This document shows, one piece after another, positions 42,848-52,646 of a stretch of 64,000 nucleotides of DNA. This DNA is from Fodinibius salipaludis. Lineage in GTDB: Bacteria > Bacteroidota > Rhodothermia > Balneolales > Balneolaceae. The stretch spans positions 1 through 64,000 of the forward strand of contig NZ_NSKE01000006.1 in NCBI RefSeq assembly GCF_002287075.1, in the 5' to 3' direction. How positions within the stretch are numbered: the stretch's first letter is position 1; the number at the start of each line of letters is the position of its first letter. A model generated the notes under the pieces. That model searched no databases, was not told the DNA's origin, and was given only the letters and a program-made list of their open reading frames with translations. A program made the position numbers and the translations under genes.

Positions 42848-43375
42848 ATGGAGAAACTCAGCACCAAAGAAATACTTCAACAAAATCTAAAACGCACCAC
42901 TCCGGGGCACCTAAATAAACTCAAAATTTTACTTCACAACGTCCGGAGTATGCATAACGTGGGAGCCGCTTTTCGGAGTGCTGATGCCTTCGGCATTGAT
43001 GAGATCCTGATATCAGGATATACCCCAACTCCACCGCGACCTGAAATTGCAAAGACAGCAATTGGGGCCCAGAAACATGTCGATTGGCAACATACCGAAG
43101 ATCCCCAAGAACAAATTGCAGAGCTAAAAGAGATGGGATACCGCCTGGTGGCACTTGAACAAATGACGGACAGTATTTTACTCCCTGATTACACCATGCC
43201 TAAAGAGCAGGATATCTGCCTTGTTTTTGGAAATGAGGTTACCGGTGTTGATGAAGATATTCTCTCTTCTATCGATGATTTTGTCGAGATTCCCCAATAC
43301 GGACACAAGCACTCACTGAATGTATCGGTTACTGTTGGCGTAGCTTTGTATGGCTTCTTAGTTAAGTATTGGTAG
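42848..43375 (+). CDS. SpoU/TrmH-family RNA 2'-O-methyltransferase (175 aa)
   Basis: Methylates a ribose in tRNA or rRNA using SAM through a trefoil-knot SPOUT fold. Motif 1 lies in LLHNVRSMHNVGAAFRSADAFGIDE, motif 2 in ICLVFGNEVTGVDEDIL, and motif 3 in EIPQYGHKHSLNVSVTVGVALYGFL, with the usual N, E and S/N residues. The ATG at 42848 is preferred over a TTG at 42806. The RNA target is not readable. Length is that of minimal family members with no added RNA-binding domain. Confidence 0.92.
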   Translation: MEKLSTKEILQQNLKRTTPGHLNKLKILLHNVRSMHNVGAAFRSADAFGIDEILISGYTPTPPRPEIAKTAIGAQKHVDWQHTEDPQEQIAELKEMGYRLVALEQMTDSILLPDYTMPKEQDICLVFGNEVTGVDEDILSSIDDFVEIPQYGHKHSLNVSVTVGVALYGFLVKYW

Positions 43376-43430
43376 AATACCTCTTTGTATTTTTTATCTA
43401 CAGTAATTATTGAAGATAAAATATGAGTGT

Positions 43431-43859
43431 CTAATTCTTTTGAAATTCTATCTGTTCCGGTTCTTTTACAATAATCTGTGGTGTTCTTTCATGCATCTCC
43501 ACTATTCCAATTACACATATGTGTCCCTTTGCAAATTTTTGCTGTGGAGGGGAACTCCACTTCGATCTGTCTTCTTCCCATATGACTGCTGTAAATAGTT
43601 GGCTGGGGTAAGGCTTCTCGAAGTTTAAAAAAGTGGGGTTACCATCAATTTCTCTTATGTAATCAGCTGATACAACATTCCCACAAACTTTTGCTGGGGT
43701 TCCAATATAATTAACAGCCTCAGCAGCGGAAATCTGAACTTCGGGAGTAGGGACGGCTGGTTTCGGTTGATACATCCTTGAAAGAACCAGCCCAATAATC
43801 ACAATTATAATAAGTACCGGAAAAATGTATTTAAGGTTATCCCTGATCTTATCAATCAT
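43431..43859 (-). CDS. Membrane-anchored OB-fold-like protein (142 aa)
   Basis: One N-terminal helix (about residues 13-28: YIFPVLIIIVIIGLVLS) anchors a small domain. The domain (ISAAEAVNYIGTPAKVCGNVVSADYI ... NFEKPYPSQLFTAVIWEEDR ... KGHICVIGIVEMHERTPQIIVKEPEQIEF) has the strand pattern of OB-fold DNA-binding-like domains found in secreted nuclease-like and hypothetical proteins. No catalytic residues seen. Probably periplasmic. A single-gene unit convergent with the methyltransferase gene. Confidence 0.65.
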   Translation of the reverse strand: MIDKIRDNLKYIFPVLIIIVIIGLVLSRMYQPKPAVPTPEVQISAAEAVNYIGTPAKVCGNVVSADYIREIDGNPTFLNFEKPYPSQLFTAVIWEEDRSKWSSPPQQKFAKGHICVIGIVEMHERTPQIIVKEPEQIEFQKN

Positions 43860-44055
43860 ACCTTTAACTGCATTTAACTAATTAACCTTAGTAGCGATAG
43901 TTAAAATCTTGGAACATTTCATTAGCCTGTTTATAGGTGTTTTCTGCTATTTGTCAACTAATATAAATAAGCATTTAATGCTATTGCTTTAATTATTGAC
44001 TCATCATAATTTTTCGAAAATATTTTCGCAGTCTTTTATTTTCGAGGGTAAAGCC

Positions 44056-44310
44056 ATGATGAGTGAGTATAAAAATAGCTTCAAACAATATTATAAAACC
44101 GGAAAATACAAAGGTTTTTATAAGATTAGAGAGCGCGTGTTTAAGCTTTCAGCTAAAACAAATATGACATTTAGTAATGGCGAAAAGGAATTTTTTGCAT
44201 CCGGACAGTTCAAAGAAGAAGTACTTGAAAAAATATTTAACAAGATAGATAACTTTCTTTCTGATCGGGAATCATCAAAAGAGAATAGTACGAATGTACA
44301 GTATTCTTAA
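44056..44310 (+). CDS. Small hypothetical protein (84 aa)
   Basis: MMSEYKNSFKQYYKTGKYKG opens a basic, Phe/Tyr-rich soluble protein with no signal or membrane segment. I recognise no family. GAGGGTAAAG precedes the ATG pair at 44056/44059, a plausible ribosome binding site; the frame stays open upstream to 43996, but that start lacks one. 44311-44532 holds no gene I can support. Confidence 0.5.
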   Translation: MMSEYKNSFKQYYKTGKYKGFYKIRERVFKLSAKTNMTFSNGEKEFFASGQFKEEVLEKIFNKIDNFLSDRESSKENSTNVQYS

Positions 44311-44532
44311 ATAGCTTAAGGTGCTTTCAGCTTACTGCCCCATCACATACTCTGACTTCTAATTTTTTATTGGCCGGAACAATTCCTTTAGAACAAAGGA
44401 ATATCAGCATATCGCGTCTGTCAATAGAATTGATTCCTTATATCAGATTTAAATCGGTCACAAAACCGTTTTTAATTTTATGGCCGATACTCTTATTTTC
44501 GAGCTTAGAAAATCAAACGTTAAACTATTGTC

Positions 44533-46566
44533 ATGTCCAAACGAACACTTGTTACTTCTGCCCTGCCCTATGCTAATGGTCCCATTCACTTAGGACATCT
44601 TGCCGGTGCTTACCTACCCGCCGATCTTTACGTTCGCTATAAGCGACTAACAGATGAGGATATTATTCATATATGCGGATCTGATGAACATGGGGTACCC
44701 ATTACCATTGCGGCAGAAAAAGAGGGTGTTCAACCGCAGGACATCGTGGATGAATTCCACGAGCGGAATAAGCAGATTTTTGAGGATTTTGGCATCAATT
44801 TCGACTACTATGGGCGGACGAGTTCGGAAGTACATCACAAAACATCTCAGGAGTTTTTCACTAAACTTTATGAAGATGATGTTTTTGTACAGAAAACAGA
44901 AGAGCAGCTCTACGACCCCAAAGCCGAAATGTTTTTGCCCGATCGCTATGTAAAAGGCACCTGTCCCAATTGCGGATACGAAGAAGCTTATGGTGATCAG
45001 TGTGAAAGTTGTGGAACTTCTCTTTCTCCAAAGGAACTCAAAAACCCCAAGAGTGCTATTACGGGCGATATCCCAGAAACCAAAGAAACCACGCACTGGT
45101 ATCTGCCGCTTGGTGATTTCCAGGATCGCCTTGAAAAATGGCTGGATACCCGAGAAAACTGGAAACCCAATGTAATGGGACAGGTTAAAAGCTGGCTTAA
45201 CGACGGACTTGCCGATCGGGCGGTAACCCGCGACTTGACGTGGGGCGTACCGGTGCCGCTCGATGATGCAAAAGGAAAAGTACTCTACGTCTGGTTTGAT
45301 GCCCCTATTGGATATATCTCTGCTACCAAAGAATGGGCAGCCGAGAAAGGCAATCCTGACGAGTGGAAAACGTACTGGCAGGATGAAGACACCGACCTCA
45401 TCCATTTTATAGGTAAAGACAATATCGTATTCCACTGCATCATGTTTCCTGCGACGCTTATGGCAGACGGAGACTATGTATTACCCAAGAATGTACCGGC
45501 TAACGAGTTTCTGAATTTAGAAGGCAAAAAACTTTCAACCTCCCGTGGCTGGGCTGTCTGGCTGGATGAATATTTGAAAGATTTTGACGCCGATCTTCTT
45601 CGTTATGTATTGGGTACTACCCTTCCCGAAACAAAAGACTCCGACTTTTCCTGGGAAGATTTCCAAAATAAAGTGAACAGTGAACTGGCCGATGTGCTCG
45701 GTAATTTTGTATATCGCACAACCTCATTTACTGAAAACTATTTTGAGGGTAACGTCCCCGAGTTAAACAATCCGACTGAAAAAGACCGGAATACATTAGC
45801 AAAAATTGAGGAGCAAAAGCAGAAGATCAGTGAAGCGTATGAACAGTTTAAGCTACGCGAAGCCATTACAGAAACCATGAATTTAGCACGTATTGGTAAT
45901 AAATACTTTACCGAGATGGAGCCGTGGCAAAGCCGTAAAGATGATCTGGAAACCTGTGGTAACACGCTGCACGTATGCCTTCAGATTACTGCGGCTTTAA
46001 GTATACTTTTCGATCCCATTCTGCCTAATAAGATGGCCGAGCTGCGCGATGAGCTCAACATAGCAGAAAAGATTAGCTGGAGTGACATTACCGGCACGAT
46101 CCTCAAAAGTGGCTCAACTATTAAAAAGGGAGCTATTTTATTTGAAAAAATTGAAGACGAAGAAATCGAAAAACAACTTAACAAATTGAAAGAACGCGCA
46201 TCAGAAAGCGAAGAAGAATCACAAGACCATTATGAACCACTTAAAGAAAACATGGAGTTTGACGACTTTATGAAGATGGACCTGCGAGCCGGAAAAATTA
46301 TTGAGGCCTCAGCCATTGAAAAAGCAGATAAACTGCTCAAAATAAAAGTGGATTTAGGTTTTGAAGAACGCATTATTGTCTCGGGAATCTCCAATGACTT
46401 TACTCCGGATGAAATTGTAGGACAAAACGTTTGCGTAGTGGCAAATCTGGCTCCAAAGAAACTCATGGGAGTTGAAAGTAACGGCATGATTCTAATGGCC
46501 GAGGAAGATGACGGTTCCCTTAAGTTTCTTGAAACCGACGCTGAGCCCGGTAGTGTTATCAAATAG
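44533..46566 (+). CDS. metG: Methionyl-tRNA synthetase with C-terminal tRNA-binding domain (677 aa)
   Basis: Charges tRNA-Met. The HIGH motif reads HLGH in YANGPIHLGHLAGAYLP, and the KMSKS motif is KKLSTSRGW, with Thr for Lys in the loop. The zinc knuckle CPNCGYEEAYGDQCESCG has four Cys, so a single zinc site is expected. A C-terminal EMAP/Trbp111-like OB domain (about residues 575-677; FDDFMKMDLRAGKIIEASAIEKADKLLKIKVD) supports dimerisation and tRNA binding. Length matches the long E. coli-type enzyme. Followed by an AT-rich inverted repeat at 46639-46659. Confidence 0.97.
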   Translation: MSKRTLVTSALPYANGPIHLGHLAGAYLPADLYVRYKRLTDEDIIHICGSDEHGVPITIAAEKEGVQPQDIVDEFHERNKQIFEDFGINFDYYGRTSSEVHHKTSQEFFTKLYEDDVFVQKTEEQLYDPKAEMFLPDRYVKGTCPNCGYEEAYGDQCESCGTSLSPKELKNPKSAITGDIPETKETTHWYLPLGDFQDRLEKWLDTRENWKPNVMGQVKSWLNDGLADRAVTRDLTWGVPVPLDDAKGKVLYVWFDAPIGYISATKEWAAEKGNPDEWKTYWQDEDTDLIHFIGKDNIVFHCIMFPATLMADGDYVLPKNVPANEFLNLEGKKLSTSRGWAVWLDEYLKDFDADLLRYVLGTTLPETKDSDFSWEDFQNKVNSELADVLGNFVYRTTSFTENYFEGNVPELNNPTEKDRNTLAKIEEQKQKISEAYEQFKLREAITETMNLARIGNKYFTEMEPWQSRKDDLETCGNTLHVCLQITAALSILFDPILPNKMAELRDELNIAEKISWSDITGTILKSGSTIKKGAILFEKIEDEEIEKQLNKLKERASESEEESQDHYEPLKENMEFDDFMKMDLRAGKIIEASAIEKADKLLKIKVDLGFEERIIVSGISNDFTPDEIVGQNVCVVANLAPKKLMGVESNGMILMAEEDDGSLKFLETDAEPGSVIK

Positions 46567-46638
46567 TTTGAGGGTATTAACATCTTTTCAAAAATTTGAT
46601 TTGTAAGTAAGCTTCTTGCATTACATTTTACGACGACT

Positions 46639-46659
46639 TTTATTATCACTGATAATAAA
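46639..46659. repeat. AT-rich inverted repeat between metG and the symporter gene
   Basis: TTTATTATC (46639-46647) and GATAATAAA (46651-46659) are perfect arms around ACT. It could be an operator or weak terminator in the 120-base gap; there is no G/C-rich stem. Confidence 0.45.
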
Positions 46660-46688
46660 CCAAAACTAAAGAAACGGGGATCTGACTT

Positions 46689-48065
46689 TTGGCTGAAACA
46701 ACATCTACATCACGGGGAAATTGGAATTCGAAATTGGGATTTATTTTGGCGGCAGCCGGGTCGGCCGTTGGGCTGGGTAACATCTGGCGGTTTCCCACTG
46801 AGGTAGCTTCTAACGGCGGCGGTGCTTTTCTGCTTATCTACCTATTGTGCTGTTTTGCAATTGGCTTCCCGGTGATGGTAGCAGAATTGAGTATCGGCCG
46901 GAAAACAAATCGTAATCCCGTAGGGGCATTTAAAGCCTTAAGCTCTAATAAATTGTATCCCCTTATAGGTTTTTGGGGCGTTCTTTGTGGCGTAATGATC
47001 CTCTCCTTTTATACGGTAGTTGCAGGCTGGACGTTCAGCTATGTCTTTGAAGAAATACTCTTTTTTACGGGATTTACTGAGTGGGCAACTCTCTTTGCCG
47101 ACGTCACACACGGAGTCAAAAATGCCATTTTCTCGGTGCTGTTTATGGGAGCTACCGTCTCCATAATCCTTGGAGGTGTTAGCGATGGCATTGAAAGGGC
47201 AACAAAATTTCTAATGCCTGTTTTGATCGGAATATTATTGATAATGATCGGATACGTAGCCTTTCAACCGGGAGCAGGGATAGGATTTGCTGAATATCTC
47301 AAACCCGACTTCTCGATGATTTCGGCCCCTCTTATTTTTAGTGCTATGGGACAGGCGTTTTTCTCACTTTCCCTGGGGATGGGCGCCTTGATTACCTATG
47401 GTTCTTATCTGAGTAAAAAAGAAAATATTCCCGAAGCAGCAGCTTATGTCACGCTTGCTGATGTGGGTATTGCCTTTTTAGCCGGGCTCCTTATTATGCC
47501 AGCTATGTATATGGCCGAATCGTTTGGAGTAGATATTTTTAATGACGCCGGGGAATTGTTAGCCAGTACGGATCTTATTTTTCAGGTTCTCCCTGCCCTG
47601 TTTCACAGCTTAAGTACTACGGCCGGTATTATTTTCGGAACCGGTTTCTTTCTTCTTTTATCGATGGCTGCACTTACATCAACCATTTCACTGCTCGAAG
47701 TCCCCACTTCTTATGTGATCGATGAGTTTAACATACAACGCAAGAAAGCGGCTACCATGATTGGTGGGGGGATTTTGATCATTTCATTAATTATTTCTTT
47801 TGATATTGCCTTAATTGATTCAATAGATTTTATCTTTAGCACCGTAGGCCTACCCCTTGGCGGATTCTTAATCTGCTACTTCCTCGGATATGTCTGGAAA
47901 GTTGAAAACGCTTTTGAAGAGTTAGAACAGGGATATCATGGGTTACATACCTCATTATTCAAGACTATTTGGCCAATATTTATAAAATATATTGCCCCAC
48001 TTGCCATTCTATATAATCTGTTAGAGGCTATTGGGTTAATAACATATATTCAAGAGCTATTTTAA
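46689..48065 (+). CDS. Sodium-dependent transporter, NSS/SNF family (458 aa)
   Basis: Sodium symporter of the LeuT fold, probably for an amino acid. The N-terminal signature WNSKLGFILAAAGSAVGLGNIWRFPTEVASNGGGAFLL is nearly complete and covers the sodium and substrate sites in TM1. About twelve helices are predicted by hydrophobicity. The start is a TTG at 46689 with GGGGAT ten bases upstream; no ATG fits. The substrate is not readable. Confidence 0.93.
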   Translation: MAETTSTSRGNWNSKLGFILAAAGSAVGLGNIWRFPTEVASNGGGAFLLIYLLCCFAIGFPVMVAELSIGRKTNRNPVGAFKALSSNKLYPLIGFWGVLCGVMILSFYTVVAGWTFSYVFEEILFFTGFTEWATLFADVTHGVKNAIFSVLFMGATVSIILGGVSDGIERATKFLMPVLIGILLIMIGYVAFQPGAGIGFAEYLKPDFSMISAPLIFSAMGQAFFSLSLGMGALITYGSYLSKKENIPEAAAYVTLADVGIAFLAGLLIMPAMYMAESFGVDIFNDAGELLASTDLIFQVLPALFHSLSTTAGIIFGTGFFLLLSMAALTSTISLLEVPTSYVIDEFNIQRKKAATMIGGGILIISLIISFDIALIDSIDFIFSTVGLPLGGFLICYFLGYVWKVENAFEELEQGYHGLHTSLFKTIWPIFIKYIAPLAILYNLLEAIGLITYIQELF

Positions 48066-48067
48066 GC

Positions 48068-48098
48068 TTGTTATCTTTCAAGTCTCATAGTATTTTTG
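48068..48098 (+). promoter_or_regulatory. Bacteroidota-type promoter for efp-accB-accC
   Basis: TTG at 48068-48070 and TATTTTTG at 48091-48098 are 20 bases apart, matching the -33 TTG / -7 TAnnTTTG layout. The efp start is 33 bases downstream of the -7 element. This is the best-spaced match found in the window. Confidence 0.5.
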
Positions 48099-48131
48099 GG
48101 CACTGAATTTGAAGATTATTAATTAAGGTTT

Positions 48132-48707
48132 ATGGCAAAAGTTTCTACATCAAATTTTAGAACTGGAATGGTTATTGAGCTCAATAATGAGCTTTATGAG
48201 GTTATTGACTATCAGCATGTAAAACCCGGTAAGGGCGGTGCTTTTTTGCGCACAAAACTGAAAGGCGTTGTTAACGAAAAGAATATCGAGAAAAAATTCC
48301 GTTCTGGTGAAGATGTCGAAGAAATTAGGGTGGAACATCAGCCCTATCAGTTCCTATACAAGGATGGCAATCTTCATTATTTTATGCACCAGGAAACATA
48401 TCGGCAATTGCCTGTATCACAAGAAAATGTCAAGAAATCAGAATTTATTGCCGAAGGACAAGTGTGCACTTTGGTGATTGATGTCGATAACGAAGAAGTT
48501 TTGTATGCACAGCCGCCGGATCACATTACGGTAAAAATTGCTAAAACTCGTCCCGGCCTCAAAGGTGATACTGCTACCGGCGGAAGCAAACCGGCAACAT
48601 TGGAATCGGGCGCCAAAGTGCAGGTACCACTTTTTATCAACGAAGGTGAAGAAATAAAAGTAGATACTCGAACGTCAGAATATATTGAACGCGTAACATC
48701 AAACTAA
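48132..48707 (+). CDS. efp: Elongation factor P (191 aa)
   Basis: Relieves ribosome stalling at polyproline. Three OB-like domains of normal total length; the loop that reaches the peptidyl-transferase centre reads YQHVKPGKGGAFLRTKLK with the Lys at the modified position. The conserved C-terminal GLKGDTATGGSKPATLESGAKVQVPLFINEGE is present. The modification enzymes are not in the window. It starts the efp-accB-accC-gcvH run with gaps of 9-15 bases. Confidence 0.97.
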   Translation: MAKVSTSNFRTGMVIELNNELYEVIDYQHVKPGKGGAFLRTKLKGVVNEKNIEKKFRSGEDVEEIRVEHQPYQFLYKDGNLHYFMHQETYRQLPVSQENVKKSEFIAEGQVCTLVIDVDNEEVLYAQPPDHITVKIAKTRPGLKGDTATGGSKPATLESGAKVQVPLFINEGEEIKVDTRTSEYIERVTSN

Positions 48708-48716
48708 TTTTATATC

Positions 48717-49220
48717 ATGGATTTAAAAGAAATTGAAAATCTTCTGGACCTCATTGCCAAAAGTGAAGTCAATGAAGTCTCTATAGAAGAAGGGGATTTT
48801 AAAATAAAGGTTAAAAAGAAACCTGATATCAAAGAATCAGCGGCACCACAGCAAATGCCGATGCAATACCAGGTTCCCGCTCAACCTCAGCAAGCACCTC
48901 AACCACAGCAGGCTCCGCAACAGCAGCCCCAGCAATCTTCTGGCGGACAAGAATCAGGAGACTCCGGTGGCGACAGTCAACCATCCGGCGATGTGGTTAA
49001 ATCACCTATTGTAGGGACTTTCTATCGTGCACCCTCACCCGACGACGATCCCTTTGTTAAAGTGGGTGATTCAGTGGAGAAAGGGGAAACCTTGTGTATT
49101 GTTGAAGCCATGAAAATTATGAACGAAATAGAGTCGGATTATTCCGGAGAGGTCAAAAAGATTCTTGTTGAAGACGGCGAAGCAGTGGAATTCGATCAAC
49201 CTTTATTTATCATCGGGTAA
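48717..49220 (+). CDS. accB: Biotin carboxyl carrier protein of acetyl-CoA carboxylase (167 aa)
   Basis: Carries biotin between the carboxylase and transferase steps of malonyl-CoA synthesis. An N-terminal segment ([29 protein letters not shown]) is joined by a Pro/Gln-rich linker (residues about 45-75) and Gly/Ser-rich stretch to the biotinyl domain. The biotinylated Lys lies in [13 protein letters not shown]. Length is normal. Directly followed by accC. Confidence 0.96.
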   Translation: MDLKEIENLLDLIAKSEVNEVSIEEGDFKIKVKKKPDIKESAAPQQMPMQYQVPAQPQQAPQPQQAPQQQPQQSSGGQESGDSGGDSQPSGDVVKSPIVGTFYRAPSPDDDPFVKVGDSVEKGETLCIVEAMKIMNEIESDYSGEVKKILVEDGEAVEFDQPLFIIG

Positions 49221-49234
49221 AATCAGTAAAATTC

Positions 49235-50581
49235 ATGTTTAACAAAATTCTTGTCGCCAACAGAGGCGAAATTGCACTTCGTATCATTCGTACATGTAAA
49301 GAGATGGGGATTCCCACGGTTGCTGTTTTTTCTACAGCCGACCGTGACAGCCTGCCCGTTAAATTTGCTGATGAAGCGGTCTGTATTGGACCCCCTCCCA
49401 GTAAAGAAAGCTATCTCAAAATCCCTAATATTTTATCAGCCGCAGAAATTACCAATGCCGATGCCATTCATCCCGGTTATGGATTTTTATCTGAAAAGGC
49501 AGAGTTTTCACGTATTTGTGCCGAGCACGATATTAAATTTATTGGTCCGGCTCCCGAAAGTATTGCTGCCATGGGAAACAAGTCTATGGCCAAAGAAACG
49601 ATGGAAAACAGCGGCGTCCCTACCGTTCCCGGTAGTGAAGGTGTTGTAGAAAGCCTGGAGGAAGCCAAAAAAATATGTGCTGGAATCGGATACCCTTGTA
49701 TTATTAAGGCATCATCGGGCGGTGGCGGACGCGGAATGCGCGTAGTGCAAGAGGAGAGCAGCCTTAAGCAAGCCTACAGCATGTGTAAGAATGAGGCTGA
49801 AACAGCTTTCGACGATCCCGATGTATATATAGAGAAATTTGTTGAGGACCCACATCATGTTGAAATACAGGTTTTAGCTGATCAACATGGGAATGTAATT
49901 CATCTTGGAGAACGAGATTGTTCGCTCCAGCGTCGACATCAAAAAATCTTAGAAGAAGCCCCCTCTCCCCTTATGACACCCGAACTACGTAAAGAAATGG
50001 GGGATGCCGCAGTTAATGCAGCAAAGGCTGTTGATTATGAAGGCGCCGGTACGGTAGAATTTTTGGTCGATAAAGACCACAACTTCTATTTCATGGAGAT
50101 GAATACTCGGATACAGGTCGAACATCCGGTAACTGAAGAAATTACCAATTATGATCTTGTAGCTGAACAGATTAAAGCTGCCGCCGGCAAAAAGATGGAA
50201 CAGAAAGAGCTTAAAATGCGCGGTCATGCTATCGAATGCCGAATTAATGCCGAAGATCCGGAGCATAACTTTCGCCCCTCTGCCGGAAAGATAGAGGTAT
50301 TTCATACCCCCGGCGGTCACAGTGTTCGCGTTGATACACATGCGTATGCCGGATATCGCATTCCTCCTCATTACGACTCTATGATTGGCAAACTTATTGT
50401 AAGTGCCCCTACTCGAGAGGAAGCTATAAAACGGATGAAGCGATCACTGGAAGAGTTTATCATCGAGGGTGTTAAAACCACTATCCCCTATCATATTCAA
50501 TTGATGGAAGATGAAAACTTTAAGAAGGGAACCTTTAACACCAAGTATTTAGAAGAGTTTAAATTTAATCCCGACAACTGA
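49235..50581 (+). CDS. accC: Biotin carboxylase subunit of acetyl-CoA carboxylase (448 aa)
   Basis: Carboxylates biotin on AccB using ATP and bicarbonate. [24 protein letters not shown] opens the protein. The ATP-grasp glycine loop [34 protein letters not shown] and the catalytic [21 protein letters not shown] are conserved. Length is normal. accB-accC pairing is standard; accA/accD are not in the window. Confidence 0.97.
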   Translation: MFNKILVANRGEIALRIIRTCKEMGIPTVAVFSTADRDSLPVKFADEAVCIGPPPSKESYLKIPNILSAAEITNADAIHPGYGFLSEKAEFSRICAEHDIKFIGPAPESIAAMGNKSMAKETMENSGVPTVPGSEGVVESLEEAKKICAGIGYPCIIKASSGGGGRGMRVVQEESSLKQAYSMCKNEAETAFDDPDVYIEKFVEDPHHVEIQVLADQHGNVIHLGERDCSLQRRHQKILEEAPSPLMTPELRKEMGDAAVNAAKAVDYEGAGTVEFLVDKDHNFYFMEMNTRIQVEHPVTEEITNYDLVAEQIKAAAGKKMEQKELKMRGHAIECRINAEDPEHNFRPSAGKIEVFHTPGGHSVRVDTHAYAGYRIPPHYDSMIGKLIVSAPTREEAIKRMKRSLEEFIIEGVKTTIPYHIQLMEDENFKKGTFNTKYLEEFKFNPDN

Positions 50582-50596
50582 TTTAGATAATCCAAT

Positions 50597-50977
50597 ATGA
50601 GCTACCCTACCGATTTAAAATACACCAAAGAGCACGAATGGATCCGAGACAACGGTGACGGCACGGCAACCGTTGGTATTACCGATTTTGCCCAAAGCGA
50701 ACTCGGCGATATTGTTTTTGTTGAAATGGAACCGGAAGGTTTTGAATTTGAGCAAGATGAGGTCTTTGGGACTGTTGAGGCTGTCAAGACAGTATCAGAG
50801 CTTTTTGCTCCCATTGCAGGTGAAATTGTTGAGATCAATGAGCAGCTGGAAATGGAGCCCGAACTTGTGAATGACGATCCCTACGGTGACGGTTGGATGG
50901 CTAAAATATCCATTGAAGACGAAGCTCAGCTCAATGACCTGATGTCGCCCGACGAATACAAAGAAATCGTAGCTTAA
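50597..50977 (+). CDS. gcvH: Glycine cleavage system H protein (126 aa)
   Basis: Shuttles the aminomethyl group on a lipoyl arm. The lipoylated Lys lies in [16 protein letters not shown], and the N-terminal [32 protein letters not shown] is typical. Length is normal. No gcvP or gcvT nearby. Placement after accC may be for shared lipoyl/biotinyl-type carriers or chance. A strong terminator follows at 50986. Confidence 0.96.
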   Translation: MSYPTDLKYTKEHEWIRDNGDGTATVGITDFAQSELGDIVFVEMEPEGFEFEQDEVFGTVEAVKTVSELFAPIAGEIVEINEQLEMEPELVNDDPYGDGWMAKISIEDEAQLNDLMSPDEYKEIVA

Positions 50978-50985
50978 TTTACACT

Positions 50986-51013
50986 GGCACCCTACTGGGT
51001 GCCTTTTCTATTT
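50986..51013 (+). terminator. Rho-independent terminator after gcvH, 20 bases before guaA
   Basis: GGCACCC (50986-50992) and GGGTGCC (50997-51003) form a perfect 7-bp stem with a TACT loop, followed by TTTTCTATTT. Its closeness to the guaA start (51024) means guaA needs readthrough or a promoter inside gcvH, or the hairpin acts as an attenuator. Confidence 0.8.
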
Positions 51014-51023
51014 GATTCTTTTT

Positions 51024-52574
51024 ATGCAACACCGCCCACAAAACTGGATACTAATTCTCGACTTTGGATCTCAGTACACTCAGCTTATTGCCCGTCGTGT
51101 ACGAGAGTTAAACGTTTATTGCGAAATTCATCCCTTTAACAAAGACCTGGCAACCTTTGCTGATAATCCGCCCAATGGCGTTATTCTTTCGGGCGGGCCA
51201 AGCAGCGTAAATGATGAAAATGCCCCTAATATAAATGAAGATATTTTTAATTGGGATGTTCCCGTCTTAGGGATTTGTTATGGCTTACAGATTCTGGCTC
51301 ATAATGAAATATCGGGCAGTGTAGAAAAAGCAGATCGACGTGAGTTCGGCCGTTCAGAACTTATCGTTGATGACAATACAGACCTGTTGAAAGAGATTCC
51401 CGAAGAATCCGTCGTTTGGATGAGTCACGGAGATCATATCAAAGAACTATCCTCGAATTATGAAGTTATTGCCCATACCGACAATGCTCACGTAGCCGCA
51501 GTACGTCACGACGAAAAACCTATATATGGAGTCCAATTTCATCCTGAAGTAGTACATACCGTTTATGGAGGTCAAATTCTCCAAAACTTTGTGTATTCAA
51601 TCTGTCATCTTAAGGGAAGCTGGACTGCTAAATCCTTCATAGAATCTACTATCGAAGAAATAAGAGAAAAGGTGGGTGATGATCGCGTTATTTGCGGGCT
51701 AAGTGGTGGCGTTGATTCCACCGTTGTAGCCACTCTGGTACATGAAGCCATTGGCGATCAGCTGCAGTGCATTTTTGTGGATAACGGTGTACTGAGAAAA
51801 AATGAATTCCAGGACGTGCTGGATATCTATGAAGACCAACTTCATCTGCCGGTGAAAGGAATTGATGCCAGTGATAAATTCCTGGAACGACTTAAGGGCG
51901 TTGTAGATCCCGAAATGAAGCGAATAACTATCGGTGAAACCTTTATTGAGGTATTCGATGAAGCCATTGCCCACGATGATTCGTATAAATATCTTGCCCA
52001 GGGTACGCTTTATCCCGATGTGATCGAGAGTATTTCATTTAAGGGACCTTCGGCGACAATCAAATCACATCACAATGTTGGCGGTTTGCCCGAAGAGATG
52101 AATCTCGATCTCATTGAACCGGTCCGTGAGCTTTTTAAAGATGAAGTTCGCAATGTAGGTCGTGAACTTGGGATTCCCGAACACTTTATCAAACGCCACC
52201 CCTTCCCCGGCCCGGGATTAGCAATCCGTATTATTTCTGATGTCGATCGTCCCAAGCTTGACATACTTCGAGAGGCTGACGACATTTTTATCAGTGAATT
52301 ACGGAAAAATGATCTTTATGATGAGGTATGGCAGGCCCTTGCTGTACTGCTTCCAGTACAAAGTGTTGGCGTTATGGGAGATGAACGCACTTATGAATTT
52401 ACCATAGGTTTACGAGCGGTTACCAGTGTTGATGGCATGACGGCCGACTGGGCTCATCTGCCCCATCCCTTTTTAGCACATGTATCGAACCGAATCATAA
52501 ACGAAGTTCGCGGTATCAACCGCGTTGTTTATGATATTAGCTCAAAACCCCCCTCTACTATAGAGTGGGAATAA
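51024..52574 (+). CDS. guaA: GMP synthase, glutamine-hydrolysing (516 aa)
   Basis: Converts XMP to GMP. An N-terminal class I amidotransferase domain ([19 protein letters not shown], the nucleophile Cys in [11 protein letters not shown], and His/Glu in [11 protein letters not shown]) is followed by the ATP pyrophosphatase domain with P-loop [20 protein letters not shown]. The dimerisation domain ends PPSTIEWE. The ATG at 51024 is preferred over a TTG at 51012. Length is normal. Confidence 0.97.
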   Translation: MQHRPQNWILILDFGSQYTQLIARRVRELNVYCEIHPFNKDLATFADNPPNGVILSGGPSSVNDENAPNINEDIFNWDVPVLGICYGLQILAHNEISGSVEKADRREFGRSELIVDDNTDLLKEIPEESVVWMSHGDHIKELSSNYEVIAHTDNAHVAAVRHDEKPIYGVQFHPEVVHTVYGGQILQNFVYSICHLKGSWTAKSFIESTIEEIREKVGDDRVICGLSGGVDSTVVATLVHEAIGDQLQCIFVDNGVLRKNEFQDVLDIYEDQLHLPVKGIDASDKFLERLKGVVDPEMKRITIGETFIEVFDEAIAHDDSYKYLAQGTLYPDVIESISFKGPSATIKSHHNVGGLPEEMNLDLIEPVRELFKDEVRNVGRELGIPEHFIKRHPFPGPGLAIRIISDVDRPKLDILREADDIFISELRKNDLYDEVWQALAVLLPVQSVGVMGDERTYEFTIGLRAVTSVDGMTADWAHLPHPFLAHVSNRIINEVRGINRVVYDISSKPPSTIEWE

Positions 52575-52646
52575 ATTTGAGAACAAAACAGCTGAAATTT
52601 AGTTAGTATAAGAAACACCGATACTGCTCCTAATTATTATTCAATC

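Noticed and set aside
44370-44576. A 68-codon plus-strand frame before metG
   Set aside because: It overlaps the start of metG and has no protein-like features; 44311-44532 is left as intergenic.
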